From positions 248,001 through 312,000 of the forward strand of contig NZ_LKKK01000012.1 of NCBI RefSeq assembly GCF_001446935.1: 64,000 bases of DNA, given 5' to 3'. The position numbers and the translations under genes are program-made. This document shows, one piece after another, positions 44,640 through 53,435 of this stretch. How positions within the stretch are numbered: position 1 is the first letter of the stretch; every line of letters starts with the position of its first letter. The notes beneath the pieces are model-generated. The model had not been told where the DNA came from. It made no database searches and saw only the letters and a list, made by a program, of their open reading frames with translations. This DNA comes from Pseudomonas sp. TTU2014-080ASC (GTDB taxonomy: Bacteria; Pseudomonadota; Gammaproteobacteria; Pseudomonadales; Pseudomonadaceae).

Positions 44640-45863
44640 TCATAACGCCACGACCTCTGAGCCGGCTGCCGCGCGGCCCTGCAGACGAATAAACCAAAGC
44701 CCACAGAGCAGGCACACCAACGCCACCATCACTCCTGCCAGCGCATGCCCCGCAGGCAGATAAAAGCCCCAGAACAACGCCACCACCGCCAACAACCCCA
44801 GCCTCAGCAACTCACCGGACAGACGCAAAGCCCCATCAAACAAACGTCCCAGACTGACGCAACCGCTGACCACCAGCACCATTAATACGACTGACCACCA
44901 CAGCGCCGCCTCTTTAACCTGGGCCATAAACGCCAGTGTCAGCAGATTCAGTAACAGGAACTGAACGATGGCATACGGACGCAATGCCGCTGCGCACGCA
45001 CCGTTGAACTTCGCCTCCGGCATGCTCGGCCAGGCCATATGCTGCACATCGGCCGGTCGCCAGCCAGTGGGCATCCACCACAGCCGCAACTTGTCCCACC
45101 AGGACTGGGTCGCCCGCGCATCAGCCCACAACAAGCGCCACCAGGAGAACTGCAAGCGCAGCGGATCAAAAGTGCTTACCGGTGTCGTGACGCCATAGCG
45201 CACCGGCTCGCTCTCCAGCGCATGCGTGCCGAACAGGCGATCCCAAACGATGAAAACACCGCCGTGATTCTTATCGATGTAACAGTCGTTCTGACCGTGA
45301 TGAACCCGGTGCAGAGATGGCGTCACAATCACATGCTCCAGCCAGCCCAGCTTGCCGATATGCTGCGAGTGCACCCAAAACTGATAGACCAGCTGAATCC
45401 CCAGCAGCAGCAAAAACACCGGCAGTGGAATACCCAGCAACGCCAATGGCAGATAAAACGGCCAGTCAAAAGCTGTCTGCACCGCACCTTTGCGCAGCGC
45501 TGTGGATAAGTTGAAGTCCTCGCTGGAGTGATGGGGTTGGTGCGCACCCCACAGCACATTGAAGGTATGCATGCTGCGGTGCGCCCAATAGAAGCAGAAA
45601 TCCACAGCGATAAAGCCCAGCAGCCAAAGCCATGGCGAGCGGGCGTCCCACTCAAATAACCGGGCATGCTCATAAAGCCAGGCATAAGGGACGATCAACA
45701 GCAGACGCAACGGCCCTTCAAGCACAACCCGCAACACACCGGTATTGATACTGGTGGTGGCATCCGCCAAGCGGTAGGTGCGCTGCCCGCTGTGACGCTC
45801 GTACGCCAGCTCCAGCAGGATCAGCACGATGTACATCGGAATAGCCAGGATTGCGACGTTCAC
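44640..45863 (-). CDS. sterol desaturase/fatty acid hydroxylase family membrane protein
   Basis: 407 residues from GTG 45863, with GAGGTG five bases upstream; a longer frame has no support. The di-iron histidine clusters are present: HRSMHT, HQPHHSSEDFN and VHHGQNDCYIDKNHGG. About eight membrane helices, with an extra C-terminal hydrophobic region of ~130 residues. Members hydroxylate or desaturate lipid chains in the membrane using oxygen. The actual substrate is unknown. Confidence 0.88.
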   Translation of the reverse strand: MNVAILAIPMYIVLILLELAYERHSGQRTYRLADATTSINTGVLRVVLEGPLRLLLIVPYAWLYEHARLFEWDARSPWLWLLGFIAVDFCFYWAHRSMHTFNVLWGAHQPHHSSEDFNLSTALRKGAVQTAFDWPFYLPLALLGIPLPVFLLLLGIQLVYQFWVHSQHIGKLGWLEHVIVTPSLHRVHHGQNDCYIDKNHGGVFIVWDRLFGTHALESEPVRYGVTTPVSTFDPLRLQFSWWRLLWADARATQSWWDKLRLWWMPTGWRPADVQHMAWPSMPEAKFNGACAAALRPYAIVQFLLLNLLTLAFMAQVKEAALWWSVVLMVLVVSGCVSLGRLFDGALRLSGELLRLGLLAVVALFWGFYLPAGHALAGVMVALVCLLCGLWFIRLQGRAAAGSEVVAL

Positions 45864-46186
45864 AAGCACCTCGGATTTTCTTCTTATTACGTCAGAGACT
45901 ACTCCCGAACCGCCGCCATCGCGCCAGCTTATTGCGCCAAATGGCCGCACCGAAAACGACAGCACAACGGAACCGGCATACCGGATGACCATCGAACATG
46001 GCAGGCAACAAGTTGTGCAAGGCCGCAGCCAGACACCCCGCACCGCGCCAACCGCCCACCTTAAATCTATACACAAATTCGCCCTGAATAAGGGTACCGC
46101 CGCCGCCCACAGCGCAACGCTGGCGCTATACTGGACGGCCCATTACGCTGCTGATCACTGTTCAGCTTCATCACAAGGATTCGCAC
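45864..46186. other. gene-free spacer upstream of asmA
   Basis: 323 bases between divergent starts. A possible -10 box TATACT is near 46124 and AAGGA lies eight bases before the asmA ATG. No convincing -35 box, repeat or small gene was seen. Confidence 0.4.
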
Positions 46187-48412
46187 ATGAAAGCGCTCGG
46201 CAAAATCCTCGGTCTGATCTTCCTCGGACTCTTGCTGATCATTGTGGCCCTGGGCTTTGCCCTGACCCATCTGTTCGATCCGAACGACTACAAAGACGAA
46301 ATTCGCCAGTTGGTCCGTGAAAAGGCCAGCGTTGAGCTGACCCTCAACGGTGACATCGGCTGGAGCCTGTTCCCCTGGCTCGGCCTTGAGCTGACCGATG
46401 CCAGCGTCGCCAGCCTCGACACACCGGATCATCCGTTTGCCAACCTGCGCCTGCTCGGTCTGTCCGTACGCGTGCTGCCATTGCTGCGCAAAGAAGTGCA
46501 GATGAGCGATATCCGCATCGACGGCCTTAATCTTGATCTGCAACGCGACGACAAAGGCAACAGCAACTGGAACAACGTCGGCAAACCACTGCAAACCGCC
46601 CAAAGCGATACGCCTGCCACAAGCACTCCGACTGATAGCAGTGAATCGGGCAACGACGAGACCGCTACAAGCAGCCAGAACCTGAAACTGGACATCGACA
46701 GCCTGATCGTCAACGGTGCCCGCATCAGTTACCAGGACGCGCAAAAAGGCGACCAGTTCAGCGCCGAAAGCATCCAGATCACTACCGGAGCCATCACCGA
46801 AGGCAATCCGGTCCCAGTTAAAATCAGCGCCTTCTTCGGCTCCAACAAGCCGTTGCTGCGCGCTCGCAGCGAGCTGCAAGGCGAACTGCGCTTTGACCGC
46901 GCGCTGAAGCGCTATCAACTGGAAGACGCCAAACTGTCCGGCGAAATCTCCGGCGACCCATTCAACGGCCAGACCCTGACCTACTCTGCACAAGGCCAGC
47001 TACTGATCGACCAAGCCGCCCAAGTAGCCGAGTGGAATGGCCTGAAACTCTCCGCCAACCAACTGCGCGCACTGGGCGAGCTGAAAGTACGCGACCTTTC
47101 CAGCGCCCCGAAACTCAGTGGCGGCTTGTCCATCGCACCACTGAACCTGCGCGAATTCCTCGCCACCATCGGGCAGAAGCTGCCACCGCTGAATGACGAC
47201 AAAACCCTGAGCAAGTTTGAGCTGACCACCCGTCTCAGCGGCAGCGACAAAAGCCTGTCGCTGGACGAGCTGAAGCTCACCCTCGACGACAGCCACTTTA
47301 CCGGCGACGTGGGCGTAGCCGACTTCACCAAGCAGGCCCTGCGCGTCAAACTCAAAGGTGATCAGTTTGATCTTGACCGCTATCTGCCAGCGAAAACCAA
47401 AGAGAGCCAGAAAGCCAAATCCGCCCGCAGCGCTGAAGTGAAGGACAGCATCGCCAAAGCAGGCGAAAGCGGCAGCACACCCCTGCCTAACGCGCCGACC
47501 GAGCATGCCTGGAGCGCCACCGACATTGTCCCGCTCAATACTCTGCGCAAGCTGGACGCCCAGCTGGACCTGAGCTTGGGTCAACTCACCGTCGACAAGC
47601 AAACGCTGAATGACGTCGCCCTCAAGGCACAGGCCCAACAAGGCCTGATCACCCTACAGGATGTCCGCGGCAAACTGGGTAGCGGCGATGTAGCCGTCAA
47701 AGGCAGCCTAGATGCACGCCCTGACGCCGCCCTGATGAGCCTGCAAACCACCCTGAAAAATGTTGCCGTCGAACCGTTCCTGAAAAAACCGGATCAACCT
47801 TCTCCGGTCAAAGGCAACCTCAACCTGCAAGCCGACCTGACTACCCAGGGCAACAACCAGAAGAGTTGGGTCGAAGCCCTCAACGGTACCGCCAACTTCA
47901 GTCTGGATAACGGCATGCTCGTCGGCGCGAACCTCGAACAACAGCTGTGCCGAGGCATCGCTACGCTCAACCGCAAATCCCTGAGCAACGAAGCTCGCGC
48001 CAAAGACACGCCATTCGAGACACTGCAGGGCAGCCTCAACATCCACAACGGCGTGGCCAACAACCCCGACCTTAAAGCCCGCATTCCGGGGCTTTCCGTA
48101 GCCGGTAATGGCCTGCTGGATGTGCGCACCCTCGGCCTCGACTACCACATTGGCATCACCATCGAAGGCGACCGCCGCGAAATGCCCGACCCAGCGTGTC
48201 AGGTCAATGAGCGCTATGTCGGCATTGCCTGGCCGGTGCGCTGCCGTGGTCCACTGGAAATGGGCGGCAAGGCCTGCCGCCTGGATCAGGAAGGCCTGGG
48301 CAAAGTCGCCGCCAAACTCGCGGGTAACAAAATCAGCGAGAAGCTTGAAGAAAAACTCGGGGATAAAGTCAGCCCTGAACTGAAAGACGCAATCAAGGGC
48401 CTATTCCGTTAA
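46187..48412 (+). CDS. asmA: AsmA family protein
   Basis: 741 residues. An N-terminal membrane anchor (ILGLIFLGLLLIIVALGFAL) precedes a large beta-rich periplasmic domain typical of AsmA-like lipid-transfer proteins (DPNDYKDEIRQLV, GDIGWSLFPWLGLELTDASV, DIRIDGLNLDLQRD). The C-terminal AsmA_2-like segment contains GTANFSLDNGMLVGANLEQQLC. A low-complexity Ser/Thr linker lies at residues ~135-160. It probably helps phospholipid traffic to the outer membrane. The stop overlaps the mutY start by one base. Confidence 0.93.
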   Translation: MKALGKILGLIFLGLLLIIVALGFALTHLFDPNDYKDEIRQLVREKASVELTLNGDIGWSLFPWLGLELTDASVASLDTPDHPFANLRLLGLSVRVLPLLRKEVQMSDIRIDGLNLDLQRDDKGNSNWNNVGKPLQTAQSDTPATSTPTDSSESGNDETATSSQNLKLDIDSLIVNGARISYQDAQKGDQFSAESIQITTGAITEGNPVPVKISAFFGSNKPLLRARSELQGELRFDRALKRYQLEDAKLSGEISGDPFNGQTLTYSAQGQLLIDQAAQVAEWNGLKLSANQLRALGELKVRDLSSAPKLSGGLSIAPLNLREFLATIGQKLPPLNDDKTLSKFELTTRLSGSDKSLSLDELKLTLDDSHFTGDVGVADFTKQALRVKLKGDQFDLDRYLPAKTKESQKAKSARSAEVKDSIAKAGESGSTPLPNAPTEHAWSATDIVPLNTLRKLDAQLDLSLGQLTVDKQTLNDVALKAQAQQGLITLQDVRGKLGSGDVAVKGSLDARPDAALMSLQTTLKNVAVEPFLKKPDQPSPVKGNLNLQADLTTQGNNQKSWVEALNGTANFSLDNGMLVGANLEQQLCRGIATLNRKSLSNEARAKDTPFETLQGSLNIHNGVANNPDLKARIPGLSVAGNGLLDVRTLGLDYHIGITIEGDRREMPDPACQVNERYVGIAWPVRCRGPLEMGGKACRLDQEGLGKVAAKLAGNKISEKLEEKLGDKVSPELKDAIKGLFR

Positions 48413-49470
48413 TGACCCCCGAGCAGTTCTCCGGGGCCGTGCTGGCGTGGTATGACCAGCACGGCCGCAAGGATTTACCCTGGCAACACAACATCACTCC
48501 GTATCGTGTCTGGGTATCCGAAATCATGCTGCAGCAGACCCAGGTCAGCACCGTGCTGGGTTATTTCGATCGTTTCATGAGCGCCCTGCCAACCGTAAAG
48601 GATCTGGCCGAAGCCCCGGAAGACGAAGTGCTGCACCTGTGGACTGGCTTGGGTTACTACACCCGCGCACGTAATCTGCAAAAGACGGCACGGCTGATCA
48701 TGTCTGAATACGGAGGCGAGTTTCCCCCTGACGTGGATAAGCTCAGCGATCTACCCGGCATCGGCCGCTCCACTGCCGGAGCCATCGCCAGCCTCAGCAT
48801 GGGCGTGCGCGCCCCGATTCTGGATGGCAACGTCAAACGGGTGCTGGCCCGTTATGTCGCGCAGGAAGGCTACCCCGGCGAACCAAAAGTGGCGAAACAG
48901 CTGTGGGATATCGCCGAACGCTTCACCCCGCAACAGCGCGTCAACAACTACACCCAGGCCATGATGGATCTGGGTGCAACACTCTGCACCCGGAGCAAAC
49001 CCAGCTGCTTGATCTGCCCGCTGCAAAGCGGCTGCAAAGCCCATCTGCTTGGCTTGGAAATCCGCTACCCGATACCCAAACCACGCAAGGCACTACCGCA
49101 AAAAAGCACCTTGATGCCTGTCTTTGCCAACCAGAACGGCGAGATCCTGCTCTACCGACGTCCCTCTACCGGGCTCTGGGGCGGCCTGTGGAGCCTGCCA
49201 GAACTGGAAGACCTGGACGCAATCGGACCGCTGGCTACGCAACACCAGCTTAAACTCGGCGAACGACAGGCTCTTAACGGCCTGACCCACACCTTCAGCC
49301 ATTTTCAGCTGGCCATAGAGCCCTGGCTGATCCATGTCGAGGCAACACCGGAGGCCGTGGCCGAGGCCGACTGGCTCTGGTATAACCTCGCCACCCCGCC
49401 GCGCCTGGGCTTGGCCGCCCCGGTAAAAAAATTACTGAAGCGCGCGGCCGACGCCCTGGGTTCTGCATAA
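48412..49470 (+). CDS. mutY: adenine DNA glycosylase MutY
   Basis: 352 residues. Catalytic Glu in EIMLQQTQVSTV, helix-hairpin-helix LPGIGRSTAGAIAS, catalytic Asp in ILDGNVKRVLARY, and the 4Fe-4S ligands C-x6-C-x2-C-x5-C in TLCTRSKPSCLICPLQSGC. The C-terminal NUDIX-like domain (YRRPSTGLWGGLWSLPELE) recognises 8-oxoguanine. It removes adenine from A:oxoG pairs. Translation is coupled to asmA by a TAATG junction. Confidence 0.98.
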   Translation: MTPEQFSGAVLAWYDQHGRKDLPWQHNITPYRVWVSEIMLQQTQVSTVLGYFDRFMSALPTVKDLAEAPEDEVLHLWTGLGYYTRARNLQKTARLIMSEYGGEFPPDVDKLSDLPGIGRSTAGAIASLSMGVRAPILDGNVKRVLARYVAQEGYPGEPKVAKQLWDIAERFTPQQRVNNYTQAMMDLGATLCTRSKPSCLICPLQSGCKAHLLGLEIRYPIPKPRKALPQKSTLMPVFANQNGEILLYRRPSTGLWGGLWSLPELEDLDAIGPLATQHQLKLGERQALNGLTHTFSHFQLAIEPWLIHVEATPEAVAEADWLWYNLATPPRLGLAAPVKKLLKRAADALGSA

Positions 49471-49522
49471 GTACTTGATGTTAATGCAGAAGCTAAACGC
49501 CCACTGATTTCTGGAGATACAC

Positions 49523-49795
49523 ATGACCCGCACCGTCCACTGCCGCAAATACCAGAAGGATCTGCCCGGCCTTGATCGTGCGCCTTATCCGGGTGCCAAA
49601 GGCGAAGACATTTTCAACAACGTCTCCAAGCAGGCTTGGGATGAATGGCAGAAGCACCAGACCCTGCTGATCAACGAGCGTCGTCTGAACATGATGAACG
49701 CCGACGACCGCAAATTCCTCCAGGCTGAGATGGACAAGTTCCTCAGTGGCGAGGAATACGCCAAAGCCGACGGCTATGTCCCTCCAAGTGAATAA
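49523..49795 (+). CDS. yggX: oxidative damage protection protein YggX
   Basis: 90 residues. The family pattern is complete: [21 protein letters not shown] with the single conserved Cys, then [17 protein letters not shown] and [13 protein letters not shown]. It protects iron-sulfur enzymes and takes part in iron traffic. It follows mutY by 52 bases, the usual mutY-yggX pair. Confidence 0.97.
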   Translation: MTRTVHCRKYQKDLPGLDRAPYPGAKGEDIFNNVSKQAWDEWQKHQTLLINERRLNMMNADDRKFLQAEMDKFLSGEEYAKADGYVPPSE

Positions 49796-49803
49796 CTCCT
49801 GGC

Positions 49804-49829
49804 GGGCGTGAAGGATCACCCTCACGCCC
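49804..49829 (+). terminator. hairpin after yggX
   Basis: GGGCGTGA/TCACGCCC perfect 8-bp stem with a 10-base loop, eight bases after the stop. No T-run follows. Confidence 0.5.
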
Positions 49830-49902
49830 CTCGAAAAACCTGCTCCGAAACGTCAAAGAAACCTAAGCGCCCGAAATAATTAAACATTTTTTCAATTCGC
49901 GC

Positions 49903-49931
49903 TTGACGCCCCCTCGGAAAACGCGTTTAAT
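49903..49931 (+). promoter_or_regulatory. sigma-70 promoter of tRNA-Phe
   Basis: -35 TTGACG and -10 TTTAAT separated by exactly 17 bases. A GC-rich discriminator (GCGCCCCG) follows, as expected for a stringently controlled stable RNA promoter. Confidence 0.85.
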
Positions 49932-49941
49932 GCGCCCCGTT

Positions 49942-50017
49942 GCCCAGGTAGCTCAGTCGGTAGAGCAGGGGATTGAAAATCCCCGTGTCGGCGGTTCGAT
50001 TCCGTCCCTGGGCACCA
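49942..50017 (+). tRNA. tRNA-Phe (anticodon GAA)
   Basis: 76 bases, ends in encoded CCA. Acceptor stem GCCCAGG/CCTGGGC, D loop AGCTCAGTCGG, anticodon loop TTGAAAA with GAA, T arm GGTTCGATTCC. All four stems pair. Confidence 0.98.
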
Positions 50018-50027
50018 AAATACCGAA

Positions 50028-50059
50028 AACCCTGAACTCGAAAGAACTCAGGGTTTTTT
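50028..50059 (+). terminator. intrinsic terminator of tRNA-Phe
   Basis: AACCCTGA/TCAGGGTT stem with a 12-base loop, ending in a run of six T. Confidence 0.9.
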
Positions 50060-50108
50060 ATTGCCTGCGGGTTTTACCAACTCCGAACGAAGCAACATCC
50101 AGCACGTT

Positions 50109-51134
50109 TTACTTCAGCGCAGCCGCCACACTATTTCGCTGCACACGAAGCGGATTGAGCCTCGACTGGATGAACTGCGAATCTTTGGACAGTTTGTAGT
50201 CAGGCCCCACAAAATAGCCGGCTGCGTTTGAATCACTCTTAGCCGCGTACAACAGCCAGGCGGTTGTAATCCCGGCAAACTCGTTTTTCGCATTGCCCCT
50301 GACAGGACTGAAATGGGTCGCATTGCGTGCAGTCGCGAACCAGGCCGGCGTATCTTTGATGGTTCCGTTCTGCCACAACAGCGGCCAGGTAAACGCAGGC
50401 ACAACCACATCAGCAGCCCCGGTCAGGATTAATGTCGGCACTCTCACTAGCGCCCCCACCCCCAATGGCCCCGGCTCAACCGGCAATGAGCCCACCAACT
50501 TCAAATCCGGGTCAATCAGACGCAATGCAGCATCGGGCAAACTAGAAGCGAGGATTGACGCACCACCTCCTGCTGAATGCCCAGCCACAACCGTCCGGGT
50601 GAGATCAGCTTTACCGTATAAAGGAGAAGCTGGATCCTTATTCAACTTACTGACCTCCAGAGCACCCAATATATGCATGGTGGGCCAAGAGTTAATAAAG
50701 TCAGACGATACGACAACAATAAACCCGTAACTTGCCCACTGCCGTACCAAATTCGTGTACTGTCCCTCATTGGAAAGAATACCGCCGACAAAATTCACCA
50801 CCGGTAGCTTATCCAATTCCTTTATGTTCTCTGGATAGTAGACATTAGTTGAAACCGGACTTTTAAATCCGTATGGAAATGATTCGTTGCACTGAACATC
50901 CGGATCAGTCAGAACCAGTTTCGCTAACGTACCTACCAGCCCGCGGCAATCAGCAACGACCGCACTAGTGTCCACGCCGTAAGGCCCCGCTTGATCCGTG
51001 TATGCATACTCATCATGCGCAAGGCCGTACGCTGGTATCAACTCAGAGGCTCCGACCTGAGCGCTCATGGAGAAGATGAAAGTGGAAGCCGCGATAAACT
51101 TAGTTCCGAATCCATTCTTACTAAAAGTCTTCAT
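50109..51134 (-). CDS. secreted alpha/beta hydrolase (cutinase/PETase-like superfamily)
   Basis: 341 residues. Signal peptide (FIAASTFIFSMSAQVGASE). The nucleophile elbow is VVAGHSAGGGAS, the acid is likely in ILTGAADVVVP, and the catalytic His in NATHFSPV. The N-terminal part has FPYGFKSPVSTNVYYPEN, an extended beta sheet start like chlorophyllase/PET hydrolase-like enzymes. It probably cleaves esters outside the cytoplasm. Codon use is visibly more AT-rich than in the neighbours, and it sits directly after tRNA-Phe in opposite orientation. Acquisition by transfer is possible. The exact substrate is unknown. Confidence 0.82.
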   Translation of the reverse strand: MKTFSKNGFGTKFIAASTFIFSMSAQVGASELIPAYGLAHDEYAYTDQAGPYGVDTSAVVADCRGLVGTLAKLVLTDPDVQCNESFPYGFKSPVSTNVYYPENIKELDKLPVVNFVGGILSNEGQYTNLVRQWASYGFIVVVSSDFINSWPTMHILGALEVSKLNKDPASPLYGKADLTRTVVAGHSAGGGASILASSLPDAALRLIDPDLKLVGSLPVEPGPLGVGALVRVPTLILTGAADVVVPAFTWPLLWQNGTIKDTPAWFATARNATHFSPVRGNAKNEFAGITTAWLLYAAKSDSNAAGYFVGPDYKLSKDSQFIQSRLNPLRVQRNSVAAALK

Positions 51135-51468
51135 TGCAGTATCCCTACCTTAGACTAATTTAGTACAACTCACGCAGAAAGCTGATCACTCCCTAAATAT
51201 CGACTTTCAGTGTTGATCATACATATTAAGGAATACTTACAAATAAATTTTGATTTAAATACAGACAACCAAACTTAGCCATAATATTCGCATAAGCTTA
51301 TATACAAAATCGCAATTGCCGTATTCGCACAAACGTAGCCTTCTGCACTATTCGCAACAAGTGCTCAGCACTGACACCTCAACAGCTGCACATCGCCAAA
51401 AATGGCACGTTTGTTCAGCAGCTCCTCTGTATCAGATTAGTCGCGCCCTGCTCATCACCAGCGCTTGC
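51135..51468. other. AT-rich gene-free spacer
   Basis: The stretch upstream of the hydrolase gene is AT-rich at 51180-51320, unlike the rest of the window, then returns to normal composition. No gene, tRNA-end duplication or insertion sequence was recognised. It probably contains the hydrolase promoter. Confidence 0.45.
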
Positions 51469-51498
51469 TTGTGACGATTTGGCGGTTCACGTTAAAAT
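51469..51498 (+). promoter_or_regulatory. probable promoter of the 51505-51621 RNA
   Basis: TTGTGA and TAAAAT with an 18-base spacer. The start would fall near 51505. Confidence 0.5.
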
Positions 51499-51504
51499 GC
51501 AGCC

Positions 51505-51621
51505 ACTTTGCTCATACAGAGTAAGCAAAGCGTTCTACTGGTTTAAAGTTTTCCGTACCTGCAGCCATGGCTCGGGTACAAACAGACAGAAACCCCAAGT
51601 GAACATCCCTTGGGGTTTTTT
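51505..51621 (+). ncRNA. candidate small RNA with three hairpins
   Basis: Between a plausible promoter and a very strong terminator there is no reading frame but three clear stems: CTTTGCT/AGCAAAG (51506-51530), GTACC...AGCC-AT-GGCT...GGTAC (51555-51579), and AAACCCCAAG/CTTGGGGTTT (51590-51618) followed by a T-run. The next gene starts 216 bases later, too far for a simple attenuator, though a leader role cannot be excluded. I do not recognise the RNA family. Confidence 0.6.
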
Positions 51622-51837
51622 TATTGCCTGAAATATTGCGATTGCACTCCAGCGAGCAGAGCACCCGTCGGAATTACCACGGCGCGACAAGCAACTGTAA
51701 TCAGGCGACACAACACGTATTGCAACAGCTCATGAACGGCAAACGGCTTGGCGCTTATCGGGACGCTATGCTAGGTTGACCCTCGCCTGGAAGGCCACGT
51801 AATGCCTGAGCCCCCGAACAAGAAGAGAGGTACAACC

Positions 51838-52611
51838 ATGGCTGCGGCCACGCCTGCGCTGGAAATTCGCGATTTGCACAAACGCTACGGCGACCTTGAA
51901 GTTCTCAAGGGCATCTCTCTCACCGCCCGCGACGGTGACGTGATTTCGATTCTCGGCTCCTCAGGCTCCGGCAAATCCACCTTCCTGCGCTGCATCAACC
52001 TGCTTGAGAACCCACACCAGGGCCAGATCATCATTGGCGGTGAAGAACTCAAACTCAAAGCAGCTAAAAACGGCGAACTGATTGCTGCCGACAATCGCCA
52101 GATCAACCGCCTGCGCAGCCAACTGGGTTTTGTCTTCCAGAACTTCAACCTGTGGCCACACATGACCGTGCTCGACAACATCATCGAAGCACCGCGCCGT
52201 GTACTGGGGCAGAGCAAGGCTGAAGCCATCGAAGCAGCCGAAGCGCTGTTAGCTAAAGTTGGCATTGCCAACAAGCGTCACGCTTATCCAAACGAATTGT
52301 CCGGCGGTCAGCAACAACGTGCAGCGATTGCCCGTACGCTGGCAATGCAGCCGAAAGTAATCCTGTTCGATGAGCCAACCTCGGCTCTCGACCCGGAGAT
52401 GGTACAAGAAGTGCTTAACGTGATCCGCGCGCTCGCTGAAGAAGGCCGCACCATGTTGCTAGTGACCCACGAGATGAACTTTGCCCGTCAGGTTTCCAGT
52501 GAAGTGGTGTTCCTGCATCAGGGGCTGGTTGAAGAACAGGGCTCGCCCGAACAGGTCTTCACCAACCCGACTTCAGCACGATGCAAACAATTCATGTCCA
52601 GCAATCAATAA
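51838..52611 (+). CDS. polar amino acid ABC transporter ATP-binding protein (HisP-like)
   Basis: 257 residues from ATG 51838, with AGAGG about eight bases upstream; an ATG at 51802 is less likely. Walker A GSSGSGKST, Q loop FVFQNFNLWPHM, signature LSGGQQQR, Walker B VILFDEPTSALD and switch His VTHEMNF are all present. The ~18-residue insertion KLKAAKNGELIAADNRQ is typical of HisP/ArtP-class ATPases. It powers the permeases at 53436-54817. Confidence 0.95.
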   Translation: MAAATPALEIRDLHKRYGDLEVLKGISLTARDGDVISILGSSGSGKSTFLRCINLLENPHQGQIIIGGEELKLKAAKNGELIAADNRQINRLRSQLGFVFQNFNLWPHMTVLDNIIEAPRRVLGQSKAEAIEAAEALLAKVGIANKRHAYPNELSGGQQQRAAIARTLAMQPKVILFDEPTSALDPEMVQEVLNVIRALAEEGRTMLLVTHEMNFARQVSSEVVFLHQGLVEEQGSPEQVFTNPTSARCKQFMSSNQ

Positions 52612-52628
52612 AAACGGAGCAACTACCT

Positions 52629-53381
52629 ATGCAGAAGTACAAAAAGATCCTGCTGGCCGCCGCTGCCACTCTGGCATTCGGCACCCAAGCAGTTGCAGCT
52701 GACAAACTCAAGCTGGGTACTGAAGGTGCATACCCTCCCTTCAACCTGATTGATGCCAGTGGCAAGGTCGGCGGGTTCGACGTTGAGATCGGTCAGGCTC
52801 TGTGCGCCAAAATGAAGGTTGAGTGTGAAGTTGTTACCTCCGACTGGGACGGCATCATCCCAGCCCTGAACGCCAAAAAGTTCGACTTCCTGATCGCCTC
52901 TATGTCGATCACCGAAGAGCGTAAAGCTGCGGTTGATTTCACCGAACCGTACTACACCAACAAACTGCAATTCGTTGCCCCTAAAGGCGGTGAATTCAAA
53001 ACCGACAAAGACTCCCTGAAAGGCAAAGTGATCGGCGCTCAACGTGCCACCATCGCCGGCACCTGGCTGGAAGACAACATGAACGGCGTAGTCGACATCA
53101 AACTGTACGACACTCAGGAAAACGCCTACCTGGACCTGGCCTCCGGCCGCGTTGACGGCATCCTGGCTGACACCTTCGTACAGTGGGAATGGCTCAAGAG
53201 CGATGCAGGTAAAGACTTCGAGTTCAAAGGCGAGCCTGTCTTTGATAACGACAAGATCGGTATCGCTGTGCGTAAAGGCGACGCTCTGCGCGAGAAGCTG
53301 AATGCCGCGCTGGCTGAAATCGTTGCCGACGGCACCTACAAGAAGATCAACGACAAGTACTTCCCGTTCAGCATCTACTAA
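52629..53381 (+). CDS. polar amino acid ABC transporter substrate-binding protein (HisJ/ArgT-like)
   Basis: 250 residues from ATG 52629. Signal peptide ending at TQAVAA. The mature start LKLGTEGAYPPFNLIDASGKVGGFD is the SBP family 3 pattern; ligand-binding IASMSITEERKAAVDFTEPYY and GAQRATIAGTW follow. It likely binds basic amino acids or opines in the periplasm. A strong hairpin separates it from the permease genes. Confidence 0.95.
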   Translation: MQKYKKILLAAAATLAFGTQAVAADKLKLGTEGAYPPFNLIDASGKVGGFDVEIGQALCAKMKVECEVVTSDWDGIIPALNAKKFDFLIASMSITEERKAAVDFTEPYYTNKLQFVAPKGGEFKTDKDSLKGKVIGAQRATIAGTWLEDNMNGVVDIKLYDTQENAYLDLASGRVDGILADTFVQWEWLKSDAGKDFEFKGEPVFDNDKIGIAVRKGDALREKLNAALAEIVADGTYKKINDKYFPFSIY

Positions 53382-53394
53382 TAAGCTGCCAGCA

Positions 53395-53420
53395 CTGCAC
53401 CGCCCCGCCGGGCGGTGCAG
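53395..53420 (+). promoter_or_regulatory. intercistronic hairpin between binding protein and permease genes
   Basis: Perfect 11-bp GC-rich stem CTGCACCGCCC/GGGCGGTGCAG with a CGCC tetraloop, only 16 bases before the permease start and without a T-run. Such hairpins protect the upstream mRNA and lower expression of the permeases relative to the binding protein. Confidence 0.75.
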
Positions 53421-53435
53421 GCTTTTGAGCATTAC

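Noticed and set aside
50018..51837. Integrated element at tRNA-Phe with att repeats
   Set aside because: No integrase gene and no second copy of the tRNA 3' end were seen downstream; only composition and position hint at transfer.
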